Below the pieces are notes generated by a model. It saw only the letters and a program-made list of their open reading frames with translations. It was not told the DNA's origin and searched no databases. From Hyphomicrobiales bacterium (GTDB lineage: Bacteria; Pseudomonadota; Alphaproteobacteria; Rhizobiales; Rhizobiaceae): DNA of 64,000 nucleotides. The translations under genes and the position numbers were made by a program. The DNA lies in assembly GCA_900473685.1 (NCBI GenBank), contig UCNE01000010.1, positions 279,542 through 343,541 of the forward strand. Reading direction: 5' to 3'. Positions 20,272-29,767 of the stretch are shown here, piece by piece (the stretch's first letter is position 1; every line of letters starts with the position of its first letter).

Positions 20272-21708
20272 ATGCCCGTCAGAAGAAATGCTGCCCAACC
20301 AACTGCAAGGACTGTCAAGAGCTCGAAAATACCCGCCGCACTGCAAGCTCCACGTGGAGTGAAAACCTGGAAGGAAGCAGCCGACTGGCTGAAAATCCGC
20401 GGCATCGAAGATATCGAATGCATCACGCCCGATATCGCCGGCGTTCCGCGCGGCAAGATGATGCCGTCTTCGAAATTCACCTCCAACACATCCCTTGCCC
20501 TTCCGTCGGCGATCTACCGCCATACGATTTCGGGCGAATATCCCGAGGAAACGGGCAATTTCCGCTACGACAGCCGCGACAGCGACATCAAGCTGGTGCC
20601 TGACCTTTCGACCCTTTCGGTCGTCCCCTGGGAAACCGACCCGACGGCGCAGGTGATCTGCGACATTGCGGGTTCGCAGGGCGAAAAAGTTCCCTATACG
20701 CCGCGCAACGTCCTGAAGCACGTGCTCGACCTCTATCATCAGCGCGGCTGGAAGCCGGTGGTCGCACCGGAAATCGAATTCTATCTGGTCGCCAAGAACG
20801 AGGACCCGGATTATCCGCTGCACCCGCCGAAGGGCCGCTCCGGCCGCGCCATCCAGGGCGGACAGGGTTACTCGATCGCCGGCGTCAACGAATTCGACGA
20901 ACTGATCGACGACATCTACCATTTTTCGGAAAAGCAGGGTCTCGAGATCGACACGCTGATCCATGAGGAAGGTCCGGCACAGCTGGAAATCAACCTTCGC
21001 CATGGCGATCCGATCGAGCTTGCCGACCAAGTCTTCATGTTCAAGCGAACTATTCGCGAAGCGGCGCTGAAGCATGGCATCTACGCCACCTTCATGGCCA
21101 AGCCGATGCAGGCGCAGGCCGGGTCCGCCATGCACATCCACCAGTCCGTCATCGAAGTGAACACCGGCCGCAACCTGTTTTCCAACGCTGATGGCTCGCC
21201 GTCCAAGGAGTTTTTCTCCTTCATCGGCGGCATGCAGACATTTGTTCCCAAGGCGCTGTCGATGATGGCCCCTTATGTGAACTCGTACCGGCGGCTGACG
21301 CCGGACATGTCGGCACCGGTCAACAATGCCTGGGGCTATGATAACCGGACGACTGCGTTTCGCATTCCTGTTTCCGAACCCGTCGCCCGGCGTGTCGAAA
21401 ACCGCCTGCCAAGCTCGGATGCCAATCCGTACCTGGCGCTGGCAGCGTCCCTCGGTTGCGGTTACCTCGGCATTGTTCAGGGATTGGAGCCCTCGGCACC
21501 GGCAGATGCTTCGGCAGACAAAGGGACGGTTGACCTGCCCCGGGGGCTGCTGGAAGCGGTATCGCTGCTCGAGGCCGAGCCAGCCTTCGCCGAGATCTTC
21601 AGCCCGGAATTCATCGCCATCTATGGCGGGGTGAAGCGGGGCGAGTTCGAAACTTTCATGCAGGTGATCAGCCCCTGGGAGCGCGAATTCCTGCTTCTCA
21701 ATGTCTGA
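20272..21708 (+). CDS. puuA: glutamine synthetase family protein, probable gamma-glutamylputrescine synthetase
   Basis: Cytoplasmic ATP-dependent ligase of 478 residues. Glutamine-synthetase fold motifs are present: catalytic-domain APEIEFYLV (near residue 163), GPAQLEINL, GSAMHIHQSV and the C-terminal NRTTAFRIPVSEPVARRVENRLPSSDANPYLALAA in segments. The length and sequence fit the PuuA/GlnA4-like branch that glutamylates polyamines or other amines rather than the housekeeping enzyme. The ATG overlaps nothing upstream and its ribosome site is weak. The stop overlaps the start of the next FAD oxidase gene by eight bases, so coupled expression is likely. The putrescine substrate is inferred from this partner and from the nearby pot operon. 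Confidence 0.85.
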   Translation: MPVRRNAAQPTARTVKSSKIPAALQAPRGVKTWKEAADWLKIRGIEDIECITPDIAGVPRGKMMPSSKFTSNTSLALPSAIYRHTISGEYPEETGNFRYDSRDSDIKLVPDLSTLSVVPWETDPTAQVICDIAGSQGEKVPYTPRNVLKHVLDLYHQRGWKPVVAPEIEFYLVAKNEDPDYPLHPPKGRSGRAIQGGQGYSIAGVNEFDELIDDIYHFSEKQGLEIDTLIHEEGPAQLEINLRHGDPIELADQVFMFKRTIREAALKHGIYATFMAKPMQAQAGSAMHIHQSVIEVNTGRNLFSNADGSPSKEFFSFIGGMQTFVPKALSMMAPYVNSYRRLTPDMSAPVNNAWGYDNRTTAFRIPVSEPVARRVENRLPSSDANPYLALAASLGCGYLGIVQGLEPSAPADASADKGTVDLPRGLLEAVSLLEAEPAFAEIFSPEFIAIYGGVKRGEFETFMQVISPWEREFLLLNV

Positions 21709-23011
21709 CATGAAAGGCACAGCCATGCCCTGGCAAAGCCCGATCTCACCGGGGATTTCCTGGTATGAGTCCAACGTCGCCGAGCGGCCGGAATATCCGG
21801 CCCTCTCGGGCTCGGTGGAAACCGATGTCGCCGTCGTCGGCGGCGGCTTCACCGGGCTGCAGGCGGCTTACAATCTCGCTAAAAAAGGCGTTCGCGTCAC
21901 GCTGATCGATGCCTATCGTTTTGGCGATGGCGCCTCCGGCCGCAATGGCGGCCAGCTTGGCACCGGCCAGCGCTGGTCTCCCGAAGAGATGGAGGGAACG
22001 CTCGGCTTCGAGCGGTCCAAGGCGCTGTTTGATCTCGCCGAGGATGCGAAGAAACATCTGCTCGACTTTGCATCCGCGCATGACATCGACATCGAATATG
22101 TCGAGGGGCAGATGAACGTCTGCCACAAGCCGCGCTCGGAGAAGGAGTATCGCGACAGCGTCAAGATCGCCGCAACGCGTTATGGCTATCCGCATCAGAG
22201 TTTTATGGGCCGCGACGAAACCGTGGCACGGCTCGGCTCGAAACGCTACTTGTTCGGCATCCGCGATACCGGCACCGGCCATATCCAGCCGATGAAACTG
22301 CTGATCGGGCTGGCAAGGCAGGCGGCTCTGGCTGGCGCTTCGCTGCACGAGCAGACCAAGGCGCTGAAGATCAACCAGGCCGGTGGCCGCGTCAGCATCG
22401 AGACGGACAAGGGCACCATCCGGGCCGACCGCGCTTTGATCGCCTGCAATGGCTATATCGACAACTTCGAACCGGTGACGGCGCGCCATGTCATGCCGAT
22501 CCGCTCGTTCATCGGCGCCACCAAGGTTCTCAGCGATTTTCCGGAAGTGCTGCCAGGTGGCGAGGCCGTTGCCGATTCGCGCTTCGTCGTACGTTATTTC
22601 CGTAAATCGAAGGACGGGCGCCTGCTGTTCGGTGGCCGCGAGGCCTATACCGCCGACAATCCCCGTGAGATTTCCGAGCATATCCGCCGGCAGATAAGCG
22701 AAATCTACCCGTCGCTGGCCAATGTGGAAATGACCCATGCCTGGGGCGGTTCGGTCGGCATCACCCTGCCGCGTCAGCCTTTCGTGCGCGAAGTCATGCC
22801 CGGCGTCACCTCGATTGGCGGCTATTCCGGCCATGGCGTCATGCTGTCAAACTATTGCGGCAAGCTCTATTCCGACATGGTGACCGGCAACCGCTCGGAC
22901 CTCGACCTGTTCCGGGACTTGAACATTCCGGCATTTCCCGGCGGCACGCGGTTCCGCTCCGTGCTTTTGTTCGTCGCACTCAGCTGGTATGCCTTGCGCG
23001 ATAAATTCTGA
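21701..23011 (+). CDS. puuB: FAD-dependent oxidoreductase, probable gamma-glutamylputrescine oxidase
   Basis: Flavoprotein of 436 residues of the DAO family (glycine/D-amino-acid oxidase type). The FAD-binding GGGFTGLQAAYNLAKKG motif is near residues 47-63 and the start of a second motif (RFGDGASGRNGGQLG) follows. The C-terminal GYSGHGVMLSNYCGKL block fits the PuuB/OrdL branch that oxidises gamma-glutamylputrescine. It overlaps the preceding glutamine-synthetase-like gene by eight bases. Together the two would start the gamma-glutamyl route of putrescine breakdown; the aldehyde dehydrogenase and hydrolase of the full pathway are not in this window. Confidence 0.87.
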   Translation: MSDMKGTAMPWQSPISPGISWYESNVAERPEYPALSGSVETDVAVVGGGFTGLQAAYNLAKKGVRVTLIDAYRFGDGASGRNGGQLGTGQRWSPEEMEGTLGFERSKALFDLAEDAKKHLLDFASAHDIDIEYVEGQMNVCHKPRSEKEYRDSVKIAATRYGYPHQSFMGRDETVARLGSKRYLFGIRDTGTGHIQPMKLLIGLARQAALAGASLHEQTKALKINQAGGRVSIETDKGTIRADRALIACNGYIDNFEPVTARHVMPIRSFIGATKVLSDFPEVLPGGEAVADSRFVVRYFRKSKDGRLLFGGREAYTADNPREISEHIRRQISEIYPSLANVEMTHAWGGSVGITLPRQPFVREVMPGVTSIGGYSGHGVMLSNYCGKLYSDMVTGNRSDLDLFRDLNIPAFPGGTRFRSVLLFVALSWYALRDKF

Positions 23012-23121
23012 TAACGCGACGATGAAAGCGCGGTGAAACGCATTTTGTTGCGTCGCACCCTAGCGCTTTTAAATCGATTAGATTATACACTCCTCAGACC
23101 AGAACGAGATCGAGATTTCCC

Positions 23122-24597
23122 ATGAGCAGCCAGATCATTCCTGTGGAACCCTTTGACTATGTGGTTTTTGGAGGTACGGGCGACCTTGCCGAGCGCAAGT
23201 TGCTTCCGGCCCTTTATCATCGTCAGCTGGATGGCCAACTGAGCGACCCGACGCGTATCATCGGTGCGTCGCGCAGCGTGCTCAGTCATGAAGAATACCG
23301 CAAATTTGCAGCCGACGCCCTCAAGGAACATCTGAAGGCAGGCGAGTACGACGAGGCGCAGGTCAAGATTTTCACCGACCGTCTCTTCTACGTGCCGGTC
23401 GATGCCAAATCTGATGGTGGCTGGGATCAGCTGAAGGCGCTTCTCGATGAAGGCAAGGACCGCGTCCGCGCCTTCTATCTCGCTGTTGCGCCCGCGATCT
23501 TCGGCGACATCTCGGAAAAGATCCGCGACCACAAGCTGATCACCAAGACAACTCGTATCGTCGTCGAAAAGCCGATCGGACGCGACCTCGCCTCGGCGCT
23601 CGAGCTCAACGACACGATCGGCAAGGTCTTCAAGGAAGAGCAGATCTTCCGTATCGACCATTACCTCGGCAAGGAAACCGTGCAGAACCTGATGGCGCTG
23701 CGCTTTGCCAACGCGCTTTACGAGCCGCTGTGGAACTCGTCCTACATCGATCATATCCAGATCACCGTTGCCGAGTCGGTCGGCCTTGAAAGCCGTGCCG
23801 GCTACTATGACAAGGCCGGTGCACTGCGCGACATGGTACAGAACCATATCCTTCAGCTGCTTTGCCTCGTCGCCATGGAAGTCCCGCCCTCGATGAACGC
23901 GGAAGCCGTGCGTGACGAGAAGCTGAAGGTGCTGCGCGCGCTGAAGCCGATCAATCCAAGCAATGTCGAGAAGATGACGGTGCGCGGCCAGTACAAGGCC
24001 GGTGCTTCGGCAGGCGGCGCGGTCAAGGGCTATCTCGAGGAACTCGAAGGCGGCGTCTCCAACACCGAGACCTTCGTTGCCATCAAGGCCGAAATCAACA
24101 ACTGGCGCTGGGCCGGCGTTCCCTTCTACATTCGCACCGGCAAGCGCATGGCCGGCCGCATGTCGGAAATCGTCATCACCTTCAAGCCGATCCCGCATTC
24201 GATCTTCGACGAGGCCGCAGGCCGCATCGAGGCCAACCAGCTCATCATCCGCTTGCAGCCCGATGAAGGCGTCAAGCAGTCGCTGATGATCAAGGACCCA
24301 GGCCCGGGCGGCATGCGCCTGCGCAACGTCTCGCTCGATATGACGTTTGCCGAAGCCTTCAATGCCCGCAGCGCCGACGCCTATGAGCGCCTGCTGCTCG
24401 ACGTGGTGCGCAACAACCAGACCCTGTTCATGCGCCGCGACGAAGTCGAAGCCGCATGGCGCTGGGTCGATCCGATCCTGAAGTCATGGGAAGCCGTCAA
24501 CCAGCAGGTCCAGGCCTACACAGCCGGCACCTGGGGACCGAGCCAGGCCATCGCGCTCATCGAGCGGGACGGCCGCACCTGGCATGAAGTGATCTGA
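23122..24597 (+). CDS. zwf: glucose-6-phosphate 1-dehydrogenase
   Basis: Cytoplasmic NADP-linked enzyme of 491 residues, the first step of the Entner-Doudoroff and pentose phosphate routes. The dinucleotide-binding GGTGDLAERK lies at residues 17-26 and the substrate/catalytic signature RIDHYLGKE near residue 179. Conserved blocks KPIGRDL and YYDKAGALRDMVQNH are also present. The length is normal. It is followed by pgl after 11 bases and by edd, the standard rhizobial zwf-pgl-edd operon. The 110 bases before it must hold the promoter; no operator is evident to me. Confidence 0.97.
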   Translation: MSSQIIPVEPFDYVVFGGTGDLAERKLLPALYHRQLDGQLSDPTRIIGASRSVLSHEEYRKFAADALKEHLKAGEYDEAQVKIFTDRLFYVPVDAKSDGGWDQLKALLDEGKDRVRAFYLAVAPAIFGDISEKIRDHKLITKTTRIVVEKPIGRDLASALELNDTIGKVFKEEQIFRIDHYLGKETVQNLMALRFANALYEPLWNSSYIDHIQITVAESVGLESRAGYYDKAGALRDMVQNHILQLLCLVAMEVPPSMNAEAVRDEKLKVLRALKPINPSNVEKMTVRGQYKAGASAGGAVKGYLEELEGGVSNTETFVAIKAEINNWRWAGVPFYIRTGKRMAGRMSEIVITFKPIPHSIFDEAAGRIEANQLIIRLQPDEGVKQSLMIKDPGPGGMRLRNVSLDMTFAEAFNARSADAYERLLLDVVRNNQTLFMRRDEVEAAWRWVDPILKSWEAVNQQVQAYTAGTWGPSQAIALIERDGRTWHEVI

Positions 24598-24608
24598 GGA
24601 CGAAAGCC

Positions 24609-25307
24609 ATGACGGCTGCGATGCATGTATTCGACAATGGTGCTGATCTGGCTGAGGGCCTTGCGGAAGCAGTGGCTGCAGCCCTTTCATCCGCTGTTGC
24701 AACGCGCGGAGAAGCGTGCATCGCCGTCTCCGGCGGCTCGACGCCAAAGGCGTTTTTCAAGGCGCTGTCCGGCAAGGCCATCGACTGGGCCAAGGTCACC
24801 GTGACCCTGATCGATGAACGCTTCGTTGCACCGGACAGTGACCGCTCGAACGAGAAGCTCGTCAAGGACAACTTGCTCACCAACGCTGCCGCCGCAGCGC
24901 GCTTCCAGCCGCTTTATTATCCGGCGGCGACGGCTGAAGAAGCAGCGGCCGCCGCGGTGAAACAGACTGCCACACTCGGCTGTCCCTTCGATGTCGCCAT
25001 TCTCGGCATGGGCGGCGATGGACACACGGCCTCGTTCTTTCCGGGCGGCTCGCGCCTTGCCGAAGCGCTTGATCCGGCAACGCCACGCGGCGTGATGACG
25101 ATGGAAGCCGAAGGGGCCGGCGAGCCGCGCCTGACATTCACATTCTCCAGCCTTCAGGATGCCCGACTTCTGGTGCTCCATATCGAAGGAGCGACCAAGA
25201 AGGACGTTCTTGCCAAGGCTGAAGCGCCCGGTGACGAGGCGGAGATGCCGATCCGGGCGATACTGCGCCGGGCCGCCTCCCCGCTTCAGATCTACTGGGC
25301 ACCCTAA
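24609..25307 (+). CDS. pgl: 6-phosphogluconolactonase
   Basis: Cytoplasmic hydrolase of 232 residues that opens 6-phosphogluconolactone, the product of Zwf. The conserved AVSGGSTPKAFF (near residue 39), LIDERFV and GMGGDGHTASFFPG motifs are present, the latter matching the family's active-site segment. The start has GAGGA eight bases upstream. It lies between zwf and edd. The C-terminal hydrophobic part ends normally and the length fits the family. Confidence 0.96.
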   Translation: MTAAMHVFDNGADLAEGLAEAVAAALSSAVATRGEACIAVSGGSTPKAFFKALSGKAIDWAKVTVTLIDERFVAPDSDRSNEKLVKDNLLTNAAAAARFQPLYYPAATAEEAAAAAVKQTATLGCPFDVAILGMGGDGHTASFFPGGSRLAEALDPATPRGVMTMEAEGAGEPRLTFTFSSLQDARLLVLHIEGATKKDVLAKAEAPGDEAEMPIRAILRRAASPLQIYWAP

Positions 25308-25339
25308 AGCGGGGCGCGATCTCTACGGATCCCTTCCTG

Positions 25340-25412
25340 CGCTTTAGCTCTTTGATTTTACGCGTGTCGCTATCGCAAAACCGCTGCACACTTTTGCGCG
25401 ACACGCTTTAAG
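25340..25412. repeat. rhizobial intergenic palindromic repeat (RIME/REP-like)
   Basis: Perfect GCGTGTCGC/GCGACACGC arms (25362-25370 and 25398-25406) enclose an inner GCAAAA/TTTTGC pairing around CCGCTGCACAC. The wording, including flanking GCTTTAGCTCTTTGATTTTACG, matches from memory an intergenic repeat widespread in Agrobacterium and Rhizobium. It sits between pgl and edd within an otherwise continuous operon, and would form a long hairpin in the transcript. Confidence 0.7.
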
Positions 25413-25494
25413 CCCGCAATCCGGGGACCCAAGACCCGGATAACCGAAACCACGCAGACCACAGGAGTGCCGAACACTCCGGAACAGGATTGCC

Positions 25495-27315
25495 ATGTCC
25501 GCCGACAGCCGTATTGCCGCGATCACCGCCCGCATCGTTGAACGCTCGAAGCCCTATCGCGAGCCCTACCTTGCCCGCGTGCGTTCGGCGGCATCCAAGC
25601 GCGTCACCCGTTCGGTTCTTGGCTGCGGCAATCTCGCTCATGGCTTTGCTGTCTGTTCCCCCTCCGAGAAAGTGGCGCTCTCCGGTGACGAAGTGCCGAA
25701 CCTTGGCATTATCACCTCTTACAACGACATGCTGTCGGCGCATCAGCCATTCGAGACCTATCCGGCCCTGATCCGCCAGGCGGCCCATGAAGCCGGTGGC
25801 GTGGCGCAGGTGGCAGGTGGCGTTCCGGCCATGTGCGATGGCGTTACCCAGGGACAGCCGGGCATGGAGCTTTCGCTGTTTTCCCGCGATCTGATCGCCA
25901 TGGCGGCAGGCGTCGGCCTGTCGCACAACATGTTCGATTCGACCGTCTATCTCGGCGTCTGCGACAAGATCGTTCCCGGCCTGATGATTGCCGCCATGAC
26001 CTTTGGCCATCTGCCCGCCGTGTTCATTCCGGCCGGTCCGATGACAACAGGCTTGCCGAACGACGAAAAGTCACGCGTGCGCCAGCTGTTTGCCGAAGGC
26101 AAGGTTGGCCGCGAGGAGCTGCTGGAAGCGGAATCCAAGTCCTATCACGGCCCCGGCACCTGCACGTTCTACGGCACGGCCAACTCCAACCAGATGCTGA
26201 TGGAAATCATGGGCTTCCACCTGCCCGGCGCTTCCTTCATCAATCCGGGCACACCGCTACGCGACGCGCTGACGAAGGAAGCCACCAAGCGGGCGCTGGC
26301 GATCACCGCGCTCGGCAACGAGTTCACGCCAGCCGGTGAAATGATCGACGAGCGGTCGATCGTCAACGGCGTGATCGGCCTGCACGCGACCGGCGGCTCG
26401 ACCAACCACACGATGCACCTCGTCGCCATGGCCCGTTCGGCCGGTATCGCTTTGACCTGGCAGGATATTTCCGAACTTTCCGACATCATCCCGCTGCTCG
26501 CCCGCGTCTATCCGAACGGTCTTGCCGACGTGAACCATTTTCACGCCGCCGGCGGCATGGGCTACCTGATCAGCCAGCTTCTGAAGCATGGCCTACTGCA
26601 TGACGACGTGCGCACCGTTTTCGGCCAGGGGCTGGACGCCTATGCGATCGACGTCAAGCTGGGCGCCAATGGCACGGTTGCCCGCGAACCGGCACCGGAA
26701 CACAGCCATGATCCAAAAGTGCTTTCGACGGTCGAGCAGCCTTTCCAGCATTCCGGCGGCTTGAAGATGCTGACCGGCAATCTCGGCAAGGCCGTCATCA
26801 AGATTTCGGCCGTCAAGCCGGAGCGTCACGTCATCGAGGCACCGGCAAAGATCTTCCACGATCAGTCGGAACTGCAGGCGGCCTTCAAGGACGGCAAGCT
26901 CGAGGGCGACTTCATCGCCGTCGTCCGTTTTCAGGGGCCGAAAGCCAACGGCATGCCGGAACTGCACAAGCTGACCACCGTGCTCGGCATCCTGCAGGAT
27001 CGCGGCCAGACGGTGGCGCTGGTCACTGATGGTCGCATGTCCGGCGCGTCCGGCAAGGTGCCGTCCGCCATTCACATGACACCTGAGGCCAAGGATGGCG
27101 GTCCGATCTCAAAAATCCGCGAAGGCGACATCATCCGGCTGGATGCCATTCATGGCACGATCCAGGTGCTGGTCGATGCTGCCGAGCTGGCCAGCCGGGC
27201 TCCGGCCGAAGCCGATCTCTCCGGCAACGAATTCGGCATGGGCCGCGAGCTGTTTGCCCCATTCCGCGCGGCTGTTGGCGCAGCCGATCACGGCGCGAGT
27301 GTATTTTTTCACTGA
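25495..27315 (+). CDS. edd: phosphogluconate dehydratase
   Basis: Cytoplasmic iron-sulfur enzyme of 606 residues that converts 6-phosphogluconate to KDPG, the signature step of the Entner-Doudoroff route. The IlvD/Edd family blocks are clear: [87 protein letters not shown] and the C-terminal [17 protein letters not shown]. The conserved Cys residues in CDGVTQG, GVCDK and GTCTF are the family's cluster ligands. The ATG has AGGA before it. It follows pgl after a 187-base gap containing a palindromic repeat. Confidence 0.97.
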   Translation: MSADSRIAAITARIVERSKPYREPYLARVRSAASKRVTRSVLGCGNLAHGFAVCSPSEKVALSGDEVPNLGIITSYNDMLSAHQPFETYPALIRQAAHEAGGVAQVAGGVPAMCDGVTQGQPGMELSLFSRDLIAMAAGVGLSHNMFDSTVYLGVCDKIVPGLMIAAMTFGHLPAVFIPAGPMTTGLPNDEKSRVRQLFAEGKVGREELLEAESKSYHGPGTCTFYGTANSNQMLMEIMGFHLPGASFINPGTPLRDALTKEATKRALAITALGNEFTPAGEMIDERSIVNGVIGLHATGGSTNHTMHLVAMARSAGIALTWQDISELSDIIPLLARVYPNGLADVNHFHAAGGMGYLISQLLKHGLLHDDVRTVFGQGLDAYAIDVKLGANGTVAREPAPEHSHDPKVLSTVEQPFQHSGGLKMLTGNLGKAVIKISAVKPERHVIEAPAKIFHDQSELQAAFKDGKLEGDFIAVVRFQGPKANGMPELHKLTTVLGILQDRGQTVALVTDGRMSGASGKVPSAIHMTPEAKDGGPISKIREGDIIRLDAIHGTIQVLVDAAELASRAPAEADLSGNEFGMGRELFAPFRAAVGAADHGASVFFH

Positions 27316-27372
27316 AATCGGAGCCCTCGACGGATCCTAAAACGATTACTTAGTGAGAGCGGCCCCCACTTT

Positions 27373-27490
27373 CCGTCATCCTCGCCCTTGTGGCGGGGAT
27401 CCAGCGACCCGACGTCCGTCGGGTCAAAAAACTCTCTCAGCCCAAGGACTTGGGCTGGCTGGATCTCTGTGACAAGCACAGAGATGACGG
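27373..27490. repeat. degraded palindromic intergenic repeat
   Basis: Outer arms CCGTCATC (27373-27380) and GATGACGG (27483-27490) flank two imperfect copies of a motif resembling the GTCATCCTCGGGCTTGACCC-type repeat common in rhizobial intergenic DNA. Inner pairings around GGATCCAGC and GCTGGATC give a cruciform-like layout of about 118 bases. No reading frame uses it; it lies between edd and the convergent GFA gene. Confidence 0.55.
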
Positions 27491-27602
27491 AGAGTTTGGC
27501 AAACGCATGATTTCCCAAATAACCCGCCAAACTGTGGCGAAACGACTTTCTCGGCGGCCCGAATCCTCGGTCACAACGCCGCGAGTCTTGACATGCCGAT
27601 AC

Positions 27603-27968
27603 TTACGGCAGCGGCCCCGGGTGCATGTCGGTCCGGCCGTCGTAACGTTCGATGTTCAGTTCGAAAATATCGATGCCTTCGATGCAGCGCGCGTTCACCG
27701 ACACGCGTTCGCCGGGATAGCCGCTGCGCATCAGCGCAACGCCGCATGTGGCGCAAAAATGATGACCTTCGGTGATGCTGCGCCAGACATAGGTGGAGAT
27801 CCGGCGTTTTTCGCTGACCAGCACGATCCTGCTGGCCGGAACCTTCCAGTGCAGGAAGCCTGAACGGCGGCAGGTCGAGCAATTGCATTCGACCACCTCG
27901 GAAATCTCGGCATCGATTTCAAAGCAGATATCGCCGCAATGACAGGAAAGGCGATAGGGTCGTTTCAT
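27603..27968 (-). CDS. GFA-family (CENP-V/GFA domain) zinc-binding protein
   Basis: Small soluble protein of 121 residues with the GFA-domain cysteine pattern: SCHCG near residue 8, CNCSTCRRSGFLHWKV near residue 28 and FCATCGVALMRSG near residue 72. These Cys residues bind zinc in the family. GFA stands for glutathione-dependent formaldehyde-activating enzyme, but most single-domain members are unassigned, so no reaction is claimed. It is convergent with edd and lies just upstream of a PilZ-like gene on the same strand. Confidence 0.85.
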   Translation of the reverse strand: MKRPYRLSCHCGDICFEIDAEISEVVECNCSTCRRSGFLHWKVPASRIVLVSEKRRISTYVWRSITEGHHFCATCGVALMRSGYPGERVSVNARCIEGIDIFELNIERYDGRTDMHPGPLP

Positions 27969-28062
27969 CGGTCATCGTCTCGCTTCAGTCACTCAACGTC
28001 CATCAATCCGCCTCCTGCGGGCGGTGTCAAGCGGAAGCGGCCAGCAATCGACCCGAAAATGG

Positions 28063-28470
28063 TCAGCTGTAAATGTCGAGAACCCGGTTGCGATGATTGG
28101 GATGCGTCGAATAGACGAAGATGCGATTGAGGTCACGCTCGGACATCATGCGCAGAAAGCGCGCCTCGATGATGTTGTTGGCATGCACGCGCTTGACGAT
28201 GCAGCCGACCATGCCGATGCGGGCACTGGGAACATCGAGATAGAAATTCTGCGGCAGCTTGAACTGCGTCGCAATGCCAATAACGGCGCTACTCTTCGAT
28301 ATTTTCAAGAGTTCGCAACGGCGTGAAGTGAGGTTGAGCATGCCGTTTTCGGTATACTCGATGCGGGCATCATTGCGGGTGTCTTCCATCGGGAAATTGG
28401 CTTCCCGATCATACATGAAGGACTCTTCCTTGCTGAGATATGTCGGTCTATCGGATGCCTGTCCCCGCAT
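28063..28470 (-). CDS. PilZ-like small protein
   Basis: Protein of 135 residues with a middle region (NDARIEYTENGMLNLTSRRCELLKISKSSAVIGI) and the later strand-rich part (YLDVPSARIGMVGCIVKRVHANNIIEARFL) reminiscent of the small rhizobial PilZ-like proteins that may sense c-di-GMP. The classical RxxxR...D/NxSxxG motif is not clear, so binding is uncertain. A start at 28470 has GGAG seven bases upstream; a second ATG at 28416 is also reasonable and would remove 18 residues. No membrane segment is seen. The identification as PilZ is tentative. Confidence 0.55.
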   Translation of the reverse strand: MRGQASDRPTYLSKEESFMYDREANFPMEDTRNDARIEYTENGMLNLTSRRCELLKISKSSAVIGIATQFKLPQNFYLDVPSARIGMVGCIVKRVHANNIIEARFLRMMSERDLNRIFVYSTHPNHRNRVLDIYS

Positions 28471-28561
28471 CAGCCTGCTCCATGCCCTTTGTTTTTTGAA
28501 ACATTAGCAGCAGAGATTTAACAGAGCGTGAGTCCGTGACCGGTTCTGGCACATCGCCGAT

Positions 28562-28595
28562 AAAAAACCCGCCCGGAAATACAGCCCAGGCGGGT
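28562..28595 (-). terminator. intrinsic terminator after the agl operon
   Basis: ACCCGCC/GGCGGGT arms (28567-28573 and 28589-28595) form a stem followed on the minus strand by a T tract (28562-28567). It lies 21 bases after the stop of the last agl gene. Confidence 0.85.
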
Positions 28596-28615
28596 CGCAG
28601 GCATGTTGCCCGGCT

Positions 28616-29704
28616 CTACGTGCGGTAGCTTTTTCCACCCGCGTCAAACAGGTGAAGCTTCGCCTTATCGGCGGTAAAGCGCACCTTCTCGCCGCGCTTG
28701 ATGTCAAGAATGCCCGGCACCTTGGCAATAATCGGCTCGTTGGCGACCAGCCCCTCGATATAGAGCAGCGTCACCTCACCCAGGGCTTCGATGATCGAAA
28801 CGGTTCCTTCGAACAGAAAATTGTCGCCGGTCGAGACGCGCAGGTCTTCCGGCCGAACGCCGAAACTCGCCGCCTTGCCATTTTCGGACGCTGCCGTCGC
28901 AATATCCAGCACATCGCGCTTGCCGCCCGGCAGCTCCACCGAGGTCTCGGCACCGGTGCCAACGATCTTGGCCGGGATGATGTTCATGGCAGGCGAGCCG
29001 ATGAAGCGGGCGACAAACAGGTTGGCCGGCCGCTCGTAGAGTTCCAGGGGCGGACCGACCTGTTCGATATGACCGGCCGAGAGCACAACGATGCGGTCGG
29101 CGAGTGTCATTGCCTCGACCTGATCGTGGGTGACGTAGATCATCGTCGTATCCGGCATGGATTCGTTCAGCTTGGCGATCTCGATGCGCGTGGCGACGCG
29201 CAGTGCCGCATCAAGGTTCGACAGCGGCTCATCGAACAGGAACACTTTTGGATCGCGGCAGATCGCCCGGCCGATGGCGACGCGCTGGCGCTGGCCACCC
29301 GAGAGCGCCTTGGGCAGGCGGTCGAGATATTTGGTCAGTTGCAGGATGTCAGCGGCGGAGCGGACACGGCGGTCGATCTCCTCCTTCGTTTCCTTGGCGA
29401 TGCGCATGCCGAAGGCCATGTTGTCATAGACCGTCATGTGCGGATAGAGCGCATAGGACTGGAAGACCATGGCGATGCCGCGCTGTGACGGCGGCACCTC
29501 GTTGACCAGGCGCTCGGCGATATACATTTCGCCGCCGGAGATTTCCTCAAGGCCGGCGATCATCCGTAAGAGCGTCGATTTTCCGCAGCCGGACGGGCCG
29601 ACGAAGACGACGAACTCGCCCTGTTTGATATCCAGATCAATGCCATGGATGACATCCACCGCGCCATAGGACTTGCGGATCTTCTTCAGTTGCAAACCTG
29701 CCAT
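28616..29704 (-). CDS. aglK: alpha-glucoside ABC transporter ATP-binding protein
   Basis: Cytoplasmic ATPase of 362 residues of the MalK/UgpC type, energising alpha-glucoside uptake. Walker A is GPSGCGKST (near residue 36), the signature is LSGGQRQRVAIGRAI, Walker B is VFLFDEPLSNLD, and the switch His is in YVTHDQVEAM. A C-terminal regulatory OB-fold part follows (residues about 240-362). The start has GGGGAGGA four bases from the ATG. It is the last gene of aglE-F-G-A-K on the minus strand. Confidence 0.92.
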   Translation of the reverse strand: MAGLQLKKIRKSYGAVDVIHGIDLDIKQGEFVVFVGPSGCGKSTLLRMIAGLEEISGGEMYIAERLVNEVPPSQRGIAMVFQSYALYPHMTVYDNMAFGMRIAKETKEEIDRRVRSAADILQLTKYLDRLPKALSGGQRQRVAIGRAICRDPKVFLFDEPLSNLDAALRVATRIEIAKLNESMPDTTMIYVTHDQVEAMTLADRIVVLSAGHIEQVGPPLELYERPANLFVARFIGSPAMNIIPAKIVGTGAETSVELPGGKRDVLDIATAASENGKAASFGVRPEDLRVSTGDNFLFEGTVSIIEALGEVTLLYIEGLVANEPIIAKVPGILDIKRGEKVRFTADKAKLHLFDAGGKSYRT

Positions 29705-29767
29705 GACATCCTCCCCTTCATTCTCTCGTTTTTGGCCGGCTCTTTACCCGAACCGGTTCGATCTCAT

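Noticed and set aside
20236..21852. 538-codon minus-strand frame opposite the glutamine-synthetase-like gene
   Set aside because: The plus-strand gene has clear motifs; the antisense product is Arg/Asp/Gly-rich without a recognisable domain.
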